Shown: positions 21,773 through 30,880, counted from the stretch's first letter. The stretch is 37,736 nt of DNA from an uncultured Candidatus Saccharibacteria bacterium (GCA_937892705.1 CALBGR010000003.1:1-37736); one strand, 5' to 3'. A program made the numbers and translations. Notes: a model not told the origin generated them from the sequence alone.

Positions 21773-24319
21773 CTACAGCCGTATAGCACTTATTGCACTT
21801 CCTAATTGCTCAGCAAGGCCATCAAGCAACATGGTCACCTCTTCATCCCGCATTGTTTTTTTATAACTAACAATCGTGATGCCAAACGTTACATGTTTAT
21901 GTTGCTTATCATCTTCTTTTTGGTATATATCTTTGGTGACAACATCCAACTTTGTATGCTGAGGCCTATTGCCGTATAGATACTCAGTAACAAGCTTCAG
22001 AAGTTTTGCATGACTTATATCTGCAGTTACTCTCAGCGTGATATCCTGCATTACTTTCGGGAACTTTGGCAGCGGTATGTAGGTGACTTGCTTTTGACGA
22101 CGCACAAAAAGCAGTGGATCTAGTTCAAAACCTGCTGTAAGCTCCGGTAATTTCAACTTTTTGCGCACAGCTGGCTTAAATTCGCCCAACACACCCCAAA
22201 TATAATCTTCTTCATCCCGAAGTAGCACACTACGCTCTGGATCATACGGCGCAACTAATTGCTCAATCCATGGATCATTCAAGACACCTGCTGAAACAAG
22301 CGGCTCAAAAATCAGGTCCTCTACATTACACACATTAAACAAGTAAGTGAGATACTTTCGTGCTGTATAGTAGGCTGCACCTATACCTTTATTGGCAGCA
22401 TATACAAAACTAAGTCGATGCGCTTCTTGTGGCAGTTCCGGCTCATCAGGATCAGATTCGCCTACTATATGCGCCTTGCCAAACTCAAATAACCCAAAGC
22501 CATCCGTATAACCCGCCTTTATATTTGGATGAACCTTTTCAAGCAAACTCGGTGTCAAACTCAAACGGTAATATTGCAGATCAGGGCTCAGCGCATTACT
22601 CAATTGGAATGCTAAATCCTTACTTTGACCCATCTTTTCTAGAAGGTCGCCATGCACAAAACTGTAAGTTAATGCCTCATTTGCACCTGCCCGACTCAAT
22701 ACATTACGGATTTTTGCCTTAGTTTCCAGTAGTGTGTTTCGCTGGGTTGGTGCAGTAATTCGTTTCGGCAATTCCTGTGGTAATTTATCATAACCATAAA
22801 GCCGCCCCACTTCTTCAACAACGTCTTCAGGAATCTTAATATCCGTCCGCCAGAATGGAGCTTTAATATGAATTGCTCCCTCAGTATCATACGCAGTAAA
22901 CTCTACCGCTGTAAGCAGTTTTATAATTTCGTCTTCGTTAAGACTTAGTCCAATCCTTTCATTAATAAACTTCGGTTCCATCGAAAATGGATTATGCACC
23001 GTGTTTTCGGAAAGAGACGACTCGTTCCCTTCAAGAGAGACCTTATCAATAATCTCACTTGCCTGTTTTGCGTCAGCCAATTCACCAAACAACTGCATTG
23101 CTTTTGCAGTTATTTTGTCGTTTTGCAACGGACTTTGACCTTTATTGAATCGAGTTACAGCATCTGTAAACAAGCCATGCGCCATGCTGGTGCGGCGGAT
23201 AGAGTACATGTCAAAGTTGGCGCATTCTAAAATAATGTTTTTTGTGTTCTCATCCACTTCAGTATCTGCGCCACCCATTACACCACCAAGCCCGATAGGT
23301 TTGGTAGCACTGGCAATCAGAATCGCATCTTCGCGCGGCTCAACTTCTTTGCCACTGAGAAGTGTCAGTTTTTCGCCCTTGTGCGGCTTACGTACCACAA
23401 GCGTTGCTGTATCACCGCCATCAATCGCTTTCACTTTGTCATAGTCATAGGCATGCAGCGGCTGGGCAGTCAGCATCATAATATAGTTCGTTATATCCAC
23501 CACGTTATTAATCGGACGAATACCTACACGAGACAAATACGATTGTATCCAAATTGGACTCGGTTTTACTTCCACACCACTCATAGCAACGGCCATAAAT
23601 CGCGGCACAAGCTCCGGGATTTCATTACGCACTTCGAGTGGTAGTGTTTCGCTAGATTTTTCTACCACGTCTTTCAACGGCTGCAAATACCAATCTGGTG
23701 AAGTGAATTTATGGCCTAAAATACCGGCAATTTCGCGTGCCACACCCAACTGCCCAAAGCAATCTGGGCGGTGGGTGAACATTTTATTTTCAATATCAAT
23801 AATGTAGTCATTTAGTTTGTACACCTCAGCAAATGCCTGCCCTGGCTGCGCCTCGACGTCAATTTCCAGAATGCCGTTATGATCTTCATTAATAGCTAGC
23901 TCTTTGCCACTAGCAAGCATACCATTACTTACCACGCCACGAAGTTCACGAGCTTCAAGCATAAATGGATCACTCGTATCATATGTGCTTGGCACCACAG
24001 CTTTTGGCGGAATCCATGCCACCAGTAGCCCCTCACGTACATTTGGCGCACCACACACTACTTGTATCAACCCTTGCTCGTTGCGCGTTACATCTTGCAC
24101 TACTCCGCCATCATCAATCAGGCAAACATGCAGTTTATCAGCGTTCGGATGCTTTTCGCACGAAACTACTTTTGCCACCACAACACCTTTGTATTTCACG
24201 CCAAGATCAATAACTTCCTCGACCGCACCGAGCTGGGCGCCAATTTTTACTACTAATTCACCAATTGGCGGCAACTCAAAATCCAAATATTCCTTAATCC
24301 AATTAACACTTACTTTCAT
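21773..24319 (-). CDS. pheT: Phenylalanyl-tRNA synthetase beta subunit
   Basis: 848 aa, full length. As an (alpha-beta)2 enzyme it binds and edits tRNA(Phe). Domains in order: N-terminal segment MKVSVNWIKEYLD, the EMAP/OB-type tRNA-binding domain (about 40-160, with CEKHPNADKLHVC and VVCGAPNVREG), B3/B4 editing domain (about 220-400), B5 (about 430-505, GRLYGYDKLPQ just after), the catalytic-like core and the C-terminal FDX-ACB anticodon-binding domain (about 755-848, PKFPKVMQDITLRV). Its ATG overlaps the pheS stop (ATGA), so translation is coupled. A new promoter begins directly after its stop. Confidence 0.97.
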   Translation of the reverse strand: MKVSVNWIKEYLDFELPPIGELVVKIGAQLGAVEEVIDLGVKYKGVVVAKVVSCEKHPNADKLHVCLIDDGGVVQDVTRNEQGLIQVVCGAPNVREGLLVAWIPPKAVVPSTYDTSDPFMLEARELRGVVSNGMLASGKELAINEDHNGILEIDVEAQPGQAFAEVYKLNDYIIDIENKMFTHRPDCFGQLGVAREIAGILGHKFTSPDWYLQPLKDVVEKSSETLPLEVRNEIPELVPRFMAVAMSGVEVKPSPIWIQSYLSRVGIRPINNVVDITNYIMMLTAQPLHAYDYDKVKAIDGGDTATLVVRKPHKGEKLTLLSGKEVEPREDAILIASATKPIGLGGVMGGADTEVDENTKNIILECANFDMYSIRRTSMAHGLFTDAVTRFNKGQSPLQNDKITAKAMQLFGELADAKQASEIIDKVSLEGNESSLSENTVHNPFSMEPKFINERIGLSLNEDEIIKLLTAVEFTAYDTEGAIHIKAPFWRTDIKIPEDVVEEVGRLYGYDKLPQELPKRITAPTQRNTLLETKAKIRNVLSRAGANEALTYSFVHGDLLEKMGQSKDLAFQLSNALSPDLQYYRLSLTPSLLEKVHPNIKAGYTDGFGLFEFGKAHIVGESDPDEPELPQEAHRLSFVYAANKGIGAAYYTARKYLTYLFNVCNVEDLIFEPLVSAGVLNDPWIEQLVAPYDPERSVLLRDEEDYIWGVLGEFKPAVRKKLKLPELTAGFELDPLLFVRRQKQVTYIPLPKFPKVMQDITLRVTADISHAKLLKLVTEYLYGNRPQHTKLDVVTKDIYQKEDDKQHKHVTFGITIVSYKKTMRDEEVTMLLDGLAEQLGSAISAIRL

Positions 24320-25365
24320 ACAAACTGCCTCAAGAATTCTAATTTACCACTTTGGAAATGACGGATGTCTTCAATGCCGTTTTTCATCATAACCATACGT
24401 TCAATGCCCTGACCCCACGCAAACCCTGTGTAAACTTCTGGGTCAATACCAGCCATTTTCAGTACATTCGGGTGAATCATGCCACAACCCAAAAGCTCCA
24501 ACCATTTTTGCTCTTCAGAGTCATCTTTACGCAAAATTGCCGGACGCTCCACCGCAAGCTCAAAACTTGGTTCAGTAAACGGAAAGTAAAACGGCTGTAA
24601 TTTTACTTCCAAGTTTTCACCAAAGTATTCATTCAAATACGTCTTGAGTGTAGCGATCAGCATGCCGGCATGTACGCCCTTATCGACATAAATTCCTTCT
24701 ATTTGATGAAAAGTATGTTCGTGTGTTGCGTCCAAATCTTCGTTACGAAATACACGATCAGGGGTAACTATCGCAATCGGCTCACCTTTTTCTAATCGCT
24801 CTTTGTAAGCTTTGAGTACCCGATGCTGCATCGTGCTCGTATGTGCTGGCGCCACAAGCGGGTGATCATTCTTGTCTTTTTGCACTGTCATAAAAGTATC
24901 GTAATCATCACGTGCTGGATGACCCGCTGGGAAATTAAGTGCTGTAAACATGTGATACTCGTCATCAATTTCACGTGACTCAACCACCTCAAACCCCATA
25001 CGGTAGAAGATATCCGTAATACGCTCAATCTCGGTTGTTAATGGATGTTTGCTGCCGTGTTCTGTCGGCAAAAGTTTCGGACGCTTATCAATAGGCGTAT
25101 TTACATCAAATGGCGCAGTTACATCAATTGGCGGCAATGCTTCGGCTTGCTCCTGATGTTTAGCTACGAGCTCTTGTAATTCTTGCTTCAGGCTATTAAT
25201 TTCTTTTCCAAAACTAGCCCGCTGCTCTGGTGGCAATGTAGGAATTTCAGCATACAGCGCTTTTAATTCCACTGCCTTTAAAATATCCGCTTTGTTTTCT
25301 AACTCAGCAAAGCGCCGCTTCAACACATCAGCAACTTCAGCGACTTTTGGATTTTGATAACTCAT
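24316..25365 (-). CDS. pheS: Phenylalanyl-tRNA synthetase alpha subunit
   Basis: 349 aa, normal for bacterial PheS. The N-terminal coiled coil (about 1-95) grips tRNA; the class II catalytic core contains motif 2 (PDRVFRNEDLDATHEHTFHQIEG region) and motif 3 (GFAWGQGIERMVMMKNGI). It also shows HPARDDYDTF and the Phe-pocket region FYFPFTEPS. It forms the catalytic half of the synthetase with PheT. The start is preceded by TGA-TATACT 9 bases upstream plus AGGTGG, and a perfect 12-bp palindrome sits in the promoter. No T-box leader is visible. Confidence 0.97.
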   Translation of the reverse strand: MSYQNPKVAEVADVLKRRFAELENKADILKAVELKALYAEIPTLPPEQRASFGKEINSLKQELQELVAKHQEQAEALPPIDVTAPFDVNTPIDKRPKLLPTEHGSKHPLTTEIERITDIFYRMGFEVVESREIDDEYHMFTALNFPAGHPARDDYDTFMTVQKDKNDHPLVAPAHTSTMQHRVLKAYKERLEKGEPIAIVTPDRVFRNEDLDATHEHTFHQIEGIYVDKGVHAGMLIATLKTYLNEYFGENLEVKLQPFYFPFTEPSFELAVERPAILRKDDSEEQKWLELLGCGMIHPNVLKMAGIDPEVYTGFAWGQGIERMVMMKNGIEDIRHFQSGKLEFLRQFV

Positions 25366-25374
25366 ATGCCACCT

Positions 25375-25400
25375 AGTATATCAGAGGTCATGTGCACATG
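25375..25400 (-). promoter_or_regulatory. pheST promoter with a 12-bp palindrome
   Basis: On minus, TGA-TATACT (25383-25375) ends 9 bases before the pheS ATG. CATGTGCACATG (25389-25400), a perfect palindrome, lies where the spacer and -35 should be and could be an operator. Confidence 0.5.
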
Positions 25401-25421
25401 CATGTATATATTTATACACAT

Positions 25422-25457
25422 TGTTGTTGTCTAAATAACAAAAGCATTACAACAACA
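25422..25457. repeat. 9-bp inverted repeat in the pheS / small ORF intergenic region
   Basis: TGTTGTTGT (25422-25430) and ACAACAACA (25449-25457) pair perfectly around an 18-base A-rich loop. It may be an operator or a 5' leader hairpin for the plus-strand ORF; no T-run follows, so it is not an intrinsic terminator. Confidence 0.45.
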
Positions 25458-25513
25458 CGCAAAGTAAACTAAAAATTAAGACAAGACTAAGTGAGGTAAT
25501 CAAGAGAGTCGTC

Positions 25514-25906
25514 ATGGCGGTTACTATTAGAGAAAATATTGATCTCAGTCCAATAACTGAGATCCCTAAACTAGATCCTCAAGATTTACAAAATGGAAAA
25601 CCAGCAATGCTCGTACGAGGCAACAGCATCGTACTCGGCGAAGTTCAAAGACAAACTCCTACGCACATCTATTTCTCACCATATGGTGACGGACGCAAAC
25701 CAAAACACATAGTAAGTATTTCTAGCGAATTAGAAACTGGTAAAGCTGCTTTTTTCGAACATCCACAACTCTCACTGCCTGAAATAGCTCCTGAAGATTT
25801 TTATCAAGAGTCAAGCAACTCATATGATACATTTAGAAAGCCACCGCTAGAAGAGCTAGGTGCTATCGCACTGAAACTTCGACAAATCAGCTTGTTTGAA
25901 CTATAA
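25514..25906 (+). CDS. Unknown 130-aa protein
   Basis: I do not recognise a family. It is soluble, with a short strand-rich core (residues 30-70: AMLVRGNSIVLGEVQRQTPTH then IYFSPYGDGRKP), which looks like a small beta barrel or SH3-like fold, and an acidic tail with SLPEIAPEDFYQESS. No catalytic motif is seen. The ATG at 25514 is preceded by AAGAGAG, a plausible ribosome site. The next gene, yajQ, starts 19 bases downstream on the same strand, so they may be co-transcribed. The coding call rests on length, codon regularity and position. Confidence 0.6.
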   Translation: MAVTIRENIDLSPITEIPKLDPQDLQNGKPAMLVRGNSIVLGEVQRQTPTHIYFSPYGDGRKPKHIVSISSELETGKAAFFEHPQLSLPEIAPEDFYQESSNSYDTFRKPPLEELGAIALKLRQISLFEL

Positions 25907-25925
25907 ACTATAACTCTACAATAAC

Positions 25926-26423
25926 ATGGCAAATTTTAGCTTCGATATCGTCAGCGAATACGATAAAGCAGAAATGAACAACGTATTCGACCAAGTGCAG
26001 CGCGAAATCGCATCGCGCTACGACTTTAAGAATACTCCGGCTGCGATTGAATGGCTCAACACTGACAAAACTGGCCTAAAAATTACTGGTAACGGCGAAT
26101 GGCAAATTGACGCCATCCTAGATATTGTGCGCAAAAAAATCGCAGCACGCGGACAAAGCCAAAAAGTGCTCGACATCTCGAAGGAAATTACCGAAAGCAA
26201 TCTCAAAGCCACTAAAGATGTGCCTTTTAAACAGGGCCTGGATCAAGAAAAAGCCAAGAAAATTATCAAACTTATCCGAGATGAATATCCTAAGGTAAAA
26301 ACCCAAATTCAGGGTGATACAGTACGCGTAACTAGCAACAGCAAAGACATACTTCAAGCCGTGATTCAGTTGTTAAAACAACAAGACTTTGATTTCCCAC
26401 TGACCTTTACTAATTACCGCTAA
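25926..26423 (+). CDS. YajQ family nucleotide-binding protein
   Basis: 165 aa, the typical YajQ/DUF520 length. It opens MANFSFDIVSEYDKAEMNN (family: psFDivSe.d..Ev.NA..q...Ei..RyDFk), then SRYDFKNT, followed by two duplicated ferredoxin-like halves and ending DFPLTFTNYR (family: plqF.NfR). Members bind nucleotides; in Xanthomonas a YajQ protein binds cyclic di-GMP. There is no visible cyclic-di-GMP enzyme in this window, so the ligand here is open. The intergenic gap to the glycoside hydrolase gene is only 17 bases. Confidence 0.93.
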   Translation: MANFSFDIVSEYDKAEMNNVFDQVQREIASRYDFKNTPAAIEWLNTDKTGLKITGNGEWQIDAILDIVRKKIAARGQSQKVLDISKEITESNLKATKDVPFKQGLDQEKAKKIIKLIRDEYPKVKTQIQGDTVRVTSNSKDILQAVIQLLKQQDFDFPLTFTNYR

Positions 26424-26427
26424 CGGT

Positions 26428-26440
26428 TATACTGAAGGTC
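26428..26440 (+). promoter_or_regulatory. -10 element of the glycoside hydrolase gene
   Basis: TATACT at 26428-26433, just after the yajQ stop, ends 7 bases before the ATG at 26441. GAAGG lies between, so it could serve either as a leaderless promoter or as a weak ribosome site on a read-through mRNA. Confidence 0.45.
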
Positions 26441-27829
26441 ATGGACAAGATTGATGACGCTTTAGAAAAAAACACAGCGCCAACTGAACCGCACAAACAC
26501 ACACAAAAAGATGCAAAAAACCTTGCAGCAGCAGCCCAAAGGGTTTTAGAAGAAAATGATCGTGGACATTACACTGCTCCAGCACCAAATCTGTACCCAC
26601 ATCAATGGTTATGGGACAGCTGTTTTATCGCTATTGGCATTCGCCACTATGATATCGAACGAGCAAAATTAGAAATTCTCAGCATACTCCGCGGCCAATG
26701 GACTAATGGTATGGTGCCGCACATGATATTCAACCGTGACCAAAAATACCGGCGTGACCGCAACATATGGCGAAGCTGGGTAAATCCACATGCACCCGAC
26801 GACATAACCACGAGCGGCATTACCCAGCCGCCAGTACTGGCTGAAGCGGTCAAGCGCATTGGTGAACTCATGCCACTTGCAGAACGCCGAAGTTGGTACC
26901 GTATGGTTTGGCCATCACTGCTTGCTTATCATGAGTGGCTTTACTATGAACGTGATCCGCATAGCGAAGGTCTGACATTGCAAATCCACCCATGGGAAAC
27001 CGGCCTTGATAATACCCCGCCATGGATGCACGAGCTACATGAGCATATTTTGCCGTGGTGGGTGCGTGCAGTAAAAGCCGTAAAGCTTGATAAATTCATG
27101 CGGTTTATCCGTCGCGATACCCGCTTTGTACCTGTTGATCAGCGGTTCGACAACGTAGAAGCTATGACATTATTCAGTGTACAGCACCGTTTGCGCCGCA
27201 AAGCTTATGAAACAAACAAAGTACTGAATCACTCACTTTTCACTATAGAGGATTTAACATTCAACTGTATACTGATTCGCGCCAATACTATCTTACAGGA
27301 AATTGCCAAAACCATCCGCGAAGAAATACCACACGAACTACTCGAGCGTTTCCAAAAAAGCGAAAAAGCTCTGGAAGAATTATGGGATCCATATGCCCAG
27401 GAATATTTTTCACGAGACTTTATTACACACAAACTCTTAAAGCAGTCCAGTATTGCAAGCCTTATGCCGCTCTATGCCGGATGCATCACGAAAGATCGAG
27501 CCAAGATATTGGTGAAAAGTCTTGAGAATGAGCATTTATTCGGCACAGCATACCCCGTGCCGACTGTACCGGTGAGTGCACCAGAATTTGACGCAGACCG
27601 ATATTGGCAGGGACCATCATGGGTTAACATGAACTGGATGATTATTGACGGACTAAAACGCTATGGCTTTAAAGATCATGCACTGGCACTCCGTGACACC
27701 ACACTCGAAATGGTAGAAAATGGCGGCTTTTATGAATACTTCAACCCACTTACTGGCGAACCGCTTGGCGTACCTAACTTTAGCTGGACCGCCGCGTTAA
27801 CATTGGATCTCTTGCATAAGAGTCGTTAA
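26441..27829 (+). CDS. GH63/MGH1-like (alpha/alpha)6-barrel glycoside hydrolase
   Basis: 462 aa, no signal peptide, so cytoplasmic. Signatures of the mannosylglycerate-hydrolase/GH63-like group are NLYPHQWLWDSCFIAIG (about 50-66), NGMVPHMIF, IHPWETGLDNTPPW (likely catalytic acid Asp in LDNTPPW), WQGPSWVNMNWM and YFNPLTGEPLGVPNFSWTAA near the end. It would release glucose or glycerate from a small glucoside or mannosylglycerate-like solute, or trim an oligosaccharide. Its last 4 bases overlap the end of rmuC. The substrate is undetermined; amylo-1,6-glucosidase-like activity is an alternative. Confidence 0.85.
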   Translation: MDKIDDALEKNTAPTEPHKHTQKDAKNLAAAAQRVLEENDRGHYTAPAPNLYPHQWLWDSCFIAIGIRHYDIERAKLEILSILRGQWTNGMVPHMIFNRDQKYRRDRNIWRSWVNPHAPDDITTSGITQPPVLAEAVKRIGELMPLAERRSWYRMVWPSLLAYHEWLYYERDPHSEGLTLQIHPWETGLDNTPPWMHELHEHILPWWVRAVKAVKLDKFMRFIRRDTRFVPVDQRFDNVEAMTLFSVQHRLRRKAYETNKVLNHSLFTIEDLTFNCILIRANTILQEIAKTIREEIPHELLERFQKSEKALEELWDPYAQEYFSRDFITHKLLKQSSIASLMPLYAGCITKDRAKILVKSLENEHLFGTAYPVPTVPVSAPEFDADRYWQGPSWVNMNWMIIDGLKRYGFKDHALALRDTTLEMVENGGFYEYFNPLTGEPLGVPNFSWTAALTLDLLHKSR

Positions 27830-28899
27830 TCCTCGAGTTGCGGCTTTTCAAGAAGCAGCGGTTCAACTCCAGGAGATTTTTCAGCAATACGAACAATATC
27901 TTTATCAACTTTCTTCAGTTCTTTATGAGCATTATTAAAGTGATTCACTGTTGTGCCAAGTGAACTACCTAGCTTTTGCATGAGTTGCTCGTAGGTGCTG
28001 ATGTGTCTGCCCAGTTCACCAACGCGTATTTGAATCTCTTTGGCTTGTTCTTCAATTTGCAAGCTCCTCAACCCCTGCAACACCGTTTGAAGATACGCCA
28101 TAAATGTTGTAGGACTTACAATAATAACATTCCTATCACGAAATGCATATTCTATCAGATCCCGTGCACTTGCATTGGTAGCACCAACTTTATTTATCAG
28201 CAGATCATAATAAATTGCCTCGCTCGGGATGAACATAAACGCATAGTCCATCGTATTTTCTTTCGGCCGAATATACTTTGCTGTTTCATCAATACGCTTT
28301 TTAAGATCTTCTTTAAAAAACCTTACTAACGTTTCTCGCCGCGCTTTATCCGTTTCTTCAATCAGACGATTATAATTTTCCAAACTAAACTTACTGTCTA
28401 TCGGTAGCAATTTGCCTTTTTCCAAAATCACCACCGCATCAACGATCTCACCATCTTTGAATTTATACTGCAACTTAAAGCGCTCAGGCGGCAGTACATT
28501 TTCAAGCACCTGAGATAAATAATACTCCCCCAACACACCACGTTGTTTCGGGTTTTGTAGCACATTTTGCAGTGTCTTTAGTTCACTTGCTACATCAACC
28601 ACACGCTTATTTGTATCATCGAGTTTAGTCAGCCGCTCAGTCACTTCACTGATCAATTTACTACTCGCACTAAACTGTTTCGTTATAGAATCACGTATCA
28701 TCTCTTGGTTTTTATCCAAGCGATCAGTGATTTGCGCATTCAGATGATCCTTTAAACTCGTAATATCATCACTGAGTTTCGTAAGGTCCTGCTTCAACAG
28801 TAGCGCAGCCTGCGAATCGTTTGCGGCTTTTTGCTGTCGAATCAAAAGCACCGCCAACACCACACACACAATTGAAAGCCCTATTACCACAAAAAGCAT
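27826..28899 (-). CDS. rmuC: RmuC family protein
   Basis: About 357 aa. It has an N-terminal transmembrane helix (MLFVVIGLSIVCVVLAVLLI), a long coiled coil (about 25-110) and the RmuC domain with GVLGEYYLSQVLENVLPPERF, DAVVILEKGKLLPIDSKF, MFIPSEAIYY and VIIVSPTTFMAYLQTV. RmuC limits DNA inversion and recombination at short repeats; the domain resembles nucleases of the PD-(D/E)xK fold. Start: the first ATG (28905) abuts the -10 TACAAT and cannot be translated from it, so the second ATG (28899), 6 bases after the -10, is preferred. Divergent from mscS. Confidence 0.93.
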   Translation of the reverse strand: MLFVVIGLSIVCVVLAVLLIRQQKAANDSQAALLLKQDLTKLSDDITSLKDHLNAQITDRLDKNQEMIRDSITKQFSASSKLISEVTERLTKLDDTNKRVVDVASELKTLQNVLQNPKQRGVLGEYYLSQVLENVLPPERFKLQYKFKDGEIVDAVVILEKGKLLPIDSKFSLENYNRLIEETDKARRETLVRFFKEDLKKRIDETAKYIRPKENTMDYAFMFIPSEAIYYDLLINKVGATNASARDLIEYAFRDRNVIIVSPTTFMAYLQTVLQGLRSLQIEEQAKEIQIRVGELGRHISTYEQLMQKLGSSLGTTVNHFNNAHKELKKVDKDIVRIAEKSPGVEPLLLEKPQLED

Positions 28900-28905
28900 A
28901 TTCAT

Positions 28906-28939
28906 ATTGTAGCAGCTATAAAGATACCTTTGCTACAAT
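28906..28939. promoter_or_regulatory. Divergent leaderless promoters of rmuC and mscS
   Basis: Minus: TGC-TACAAT with its -10 at 28911-28906, 6 bases before the rmuC ATG at 28899. Plus: TGC-TACAAT at 28931-28939, 6 bases before the mscS ATG at 28946. The two carry the same extended -10 in back-to-back orientation. Confidence 0.6.
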
Positions 28940-28945
28940 GGAGCT

Positions 28946-29992
28946 ATGGCACACTTAGCGCAAACAGAAACAGCGCTTGATAGATTCAGCAGCAACCTAG
29001 AAGAGATCACCGGCCGGATTTTTAATTTAGAATCCATTACACTACTCATTTCACTTTTAGTCGCTGCTTTTTTACTTGGTCGTCTTATTGCATTAGTATT
29101 ACGCGGCGTTAATAAGTTTTTAAGCCGACGCGCTGATAAATCAACACATTTGCCTACTGTAGAACGATATCGTCGGGCAGAAACAATTGTTGTTATATCT
29201 ATTGCGCTCATTCGGGTCTTCTTATTTGCTTTTGCTGTATATCTATGGTGGATTATCGAACACCCCGGCCAGCAACCAACTGCAATCATCGGTGCCAGCG
29301 CCATCTTCGCTGTCCTTGCTGGCGGTATATTCAGTCCGGTGCTTCGTGACCTTGCTGCAGGCAGCATGATGATGACTGAACACTGGTACGGTGTCGGCGA
29401 CCACATAAAAATTGAACCATTTGCCGATATGCAAGGCGTCGTGGAACGCGTTACGCTACGCTCTACTCGTATTCGAGGTATCAATGGTGAAGTAATTTGG
29501 GTTAATAACCAAAATATTCAAGCAGTGCGCGTTACTACAAAAGGTTTGCGCACCATTGCAATTGAACTCTTTGTATCAGACCCTGAAGCAGGCCAGCAGC
29601 TTATCGAAGAAACAGATCTTCGTTTACCGTCTGGGCCACTTATGGTCGCAAAACCGCTTAGTATTATGGAGATTAGCGAAGTTGGCAATGAACAACACAG
29701 CCTGTGGCACATCACTGCAATTGCCCAAACCGCCCCGGGTCGAGAATGGCTGATTGAAAAATATGCTCTTGAGGTGATTCAAGAACTAGACCAAAAGCGC
29801 AAACAACCAGTACTAAAGAGTGAACCGATTGCCCGTAATGCCGATAGCGAGGCAGAACGAAAGTTTGCACGAGCTATACGTAACGCTCGAAAAGTTCCTA
29901 CGAAGCGCAGTCTTACTGCACAGCTACAAAAGGCAGCTCGTGAGCACAAAGACATTACCCAAAAGAAGCGTCGTATTAAAAAAGTAATATAA
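28946..29992 (+). CDS. MscS-family mechanosensitive channel
   Basis: 348 aa. Three predicted transmembrane segments (about 33-55, 75-97 and the pore-lining helix near 110-130) precede the cytoplasmic beta domain with MTEHWYGVGDHIKIEPFADMQGVVERV-type MscS motif (GDxIxI...GxVexi), TLRSTRIRGINGEVIWVNN and NNQNI. The C-terminus (about 285-348) is a long, strongly basic tail rich in Lys/Arg, unlike E. coli MscS. It probably releases osmolytes on hypo-osmotic shock. Its end converges on the zip gene 11 bases away. Confidence 0.9.
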   Translation: MAHLAQTETALDRFSSNLEEITGRIFNLESITLLISLLVAAFLLGRLIALVLRGVNKFLSRRADKSTHLPTVERYRRAETIVVISIALIRVFLFAFAVYLWWIIEHPGQQPTAIIGASAIFAVLAGGIFSPVLRDLAAGSMMMTEHWYGVGDHIKIEPFADMQGVVERVTLRSTRIRGINGEVIWVNNQNIQAVRVTTKGLRTIAIELFVSDPEAGQQLIEETDLRLPSGPLMVAKPLSIMEISEVGNEQHSLWHITAIAQTAPGREWLIEKYALEVIQELDQKRKQPVLKSEPIARNADSEAERKFARAIRNARKVPTKRSLTAQLQKAAREHKDITQKKRRIKKVI

Positions 29993-30003
29993 ATTTCAAA
30001 AAG

Positions 30004-30813
30004 TTAATGATGATACTCAAGCTGATGCGTATCTTGGATATGAGTATGCTCAGTATTCACCTCCACATGACGATGAGCAATAGAAATAGATACAGCAACA
30101 GTAAGCAATCCTACGATCAGTAAAATAGATTGTATATCAAAAATCTTTCTATGATCTGTATCTTCGTGTAGCAGCGGTACAACATCGCTCAGTGCAATAT
30201 ATAGTAAAAATCCTGCACTCAGCCCCAGCAGAAAGCCGATTGGCAACTTCTCGGCATCACCTAAACTATACGTTGCTACAGCCGCAATAACAGTAGCTAT
30301 TGCACTTAACAGATTCACCAGTAGCACCTTTTTTCGCGCAACGCCCTTTTTAAGCAGCAGACCGAAATCACCAATTTCTTGAGGTATTTCGTGCGCTGCT
30401 ACCGCAATAGTTGTAACGATACCAGTTGGCACACTCACTAAAAACGCAGCAGCAATCGCCACACCATCCAGCGCATTGTGCAACGTATCACCGGTAATAA
30501 TCAGCGGAACAGCTGGATCGGTCTGTGTGTGTTGATGATGGTGATGAAACCAGCGTAAAAACCTTTCAGCAAAAAAGAAAATAAGAATTCCAATGAGCGC
30601 AGCAACAAGTACCGTATTAGCAGTTGAATCCTCTAATCCTTCCTTTAATAAATCTAAAAATACAGCCGCAAGCAAGGCACCAGCAGCAAACGGCGTCGCA
30701 TAGTACGCCATTTTATGTGCTAGCGTTTCTTTACTTAATAGCAACATTGCTCCAATGAGCGAAAAAACACTGCCAAGCAGCGAGAAAACAATAACATATG
30801 TCAGTGTACTCAT
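30004..30813 (-). CDS. ZIP-family divalent metal transporter
   Basis: 269 aa from the ATG at 30813, about eight transmembrane helices. The ZIP metal-site motifs are exact: HNALDGVAIAAAF in TM4 (HNxxDG) and HEIPQEIGDFGLLLKKG in TM5 (HEIPqE). A histidine-rich loop (WFHHHHQHTQT) lies between TM3 and TM4, and a His-rich tail (HRHVEVNTEHTH, HH end) could bind metal. It should import Zn2+, Mn2+ or Fe2+. A start at 30843 is open, but TATAGT 7 bases before 30813 supports the later ATG. It is divergent from a Fur-family gene, which probably controls it. Confidence 0.93.
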   Translation of the reverse strand: MSTLTYVIVFSLLGSVFSLIGAMLLLSKETLAHKMAYYATPFAAGALLAAVFLDLLKEGLEDSTANTVLVAALIGILIFFFAERFLRWFHHHHQHTQTDPAVPLIITGDTLHNALDGVAIAAAFLVSVPTGIVTTIAVAAHEIPQEIGDFGLLLKKGVARKKVLLVNLLSAIATVIAAVATYSLGDAEKLPIGFLLGLSAGFLLYIALSDVVPLLHEDTDHRKIFDIQSILLIVGLLTVAVSISIAHRHVEVNTEHTHIQDTHQLEYHH

Positions 30814-30819
30814 AGTTGT

Positions 30820-30874
30820 TACTATAGTACTTCCAATATACATCTATTGCAATTTTGTCGCAATTTGTTATATT
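30820..30874. promoter_or_regulatory. zip/fur divergent promoter region with palindrome
   Basis: Minus: TATAGT (30826-30821), 7 bases before the zip ATG, lies inside the perfect palindrome TACTATAGTA (30820-30829). Plus: TTGCAA (30847-30852), 16 bases, TATATT (30869-30874) with upstream TGT, 6 bases before the fur ATG. GCAATTT is directly repeated at 30849 and 30860. This is a likely site for metal-dependent control by the neighbouring Fur protein. Confidence 0.55.
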
Positions 30875-30880
30875 TTTGAG

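Noticed and set aside
27826..27829. Missing terminator between the GH gene and rmuC
   Set aside because: The convergent genes overlap by 4 bases; no hairpin with a T-run is visible in the overlap, but overlapping tails are common in this window and need no special explanation.
28933..29484. 183-codon open frame on minus opposite mscS
   Set aside because: Antisense shadow of the channel gene, Ser/Arg-rich, with no plausible start signal.
30755..30880. N-terminal extension of the Fur protein
   Set aside because: It would overlap zip and the divergent promoters; the ATG at 30881 gives the usual family length.
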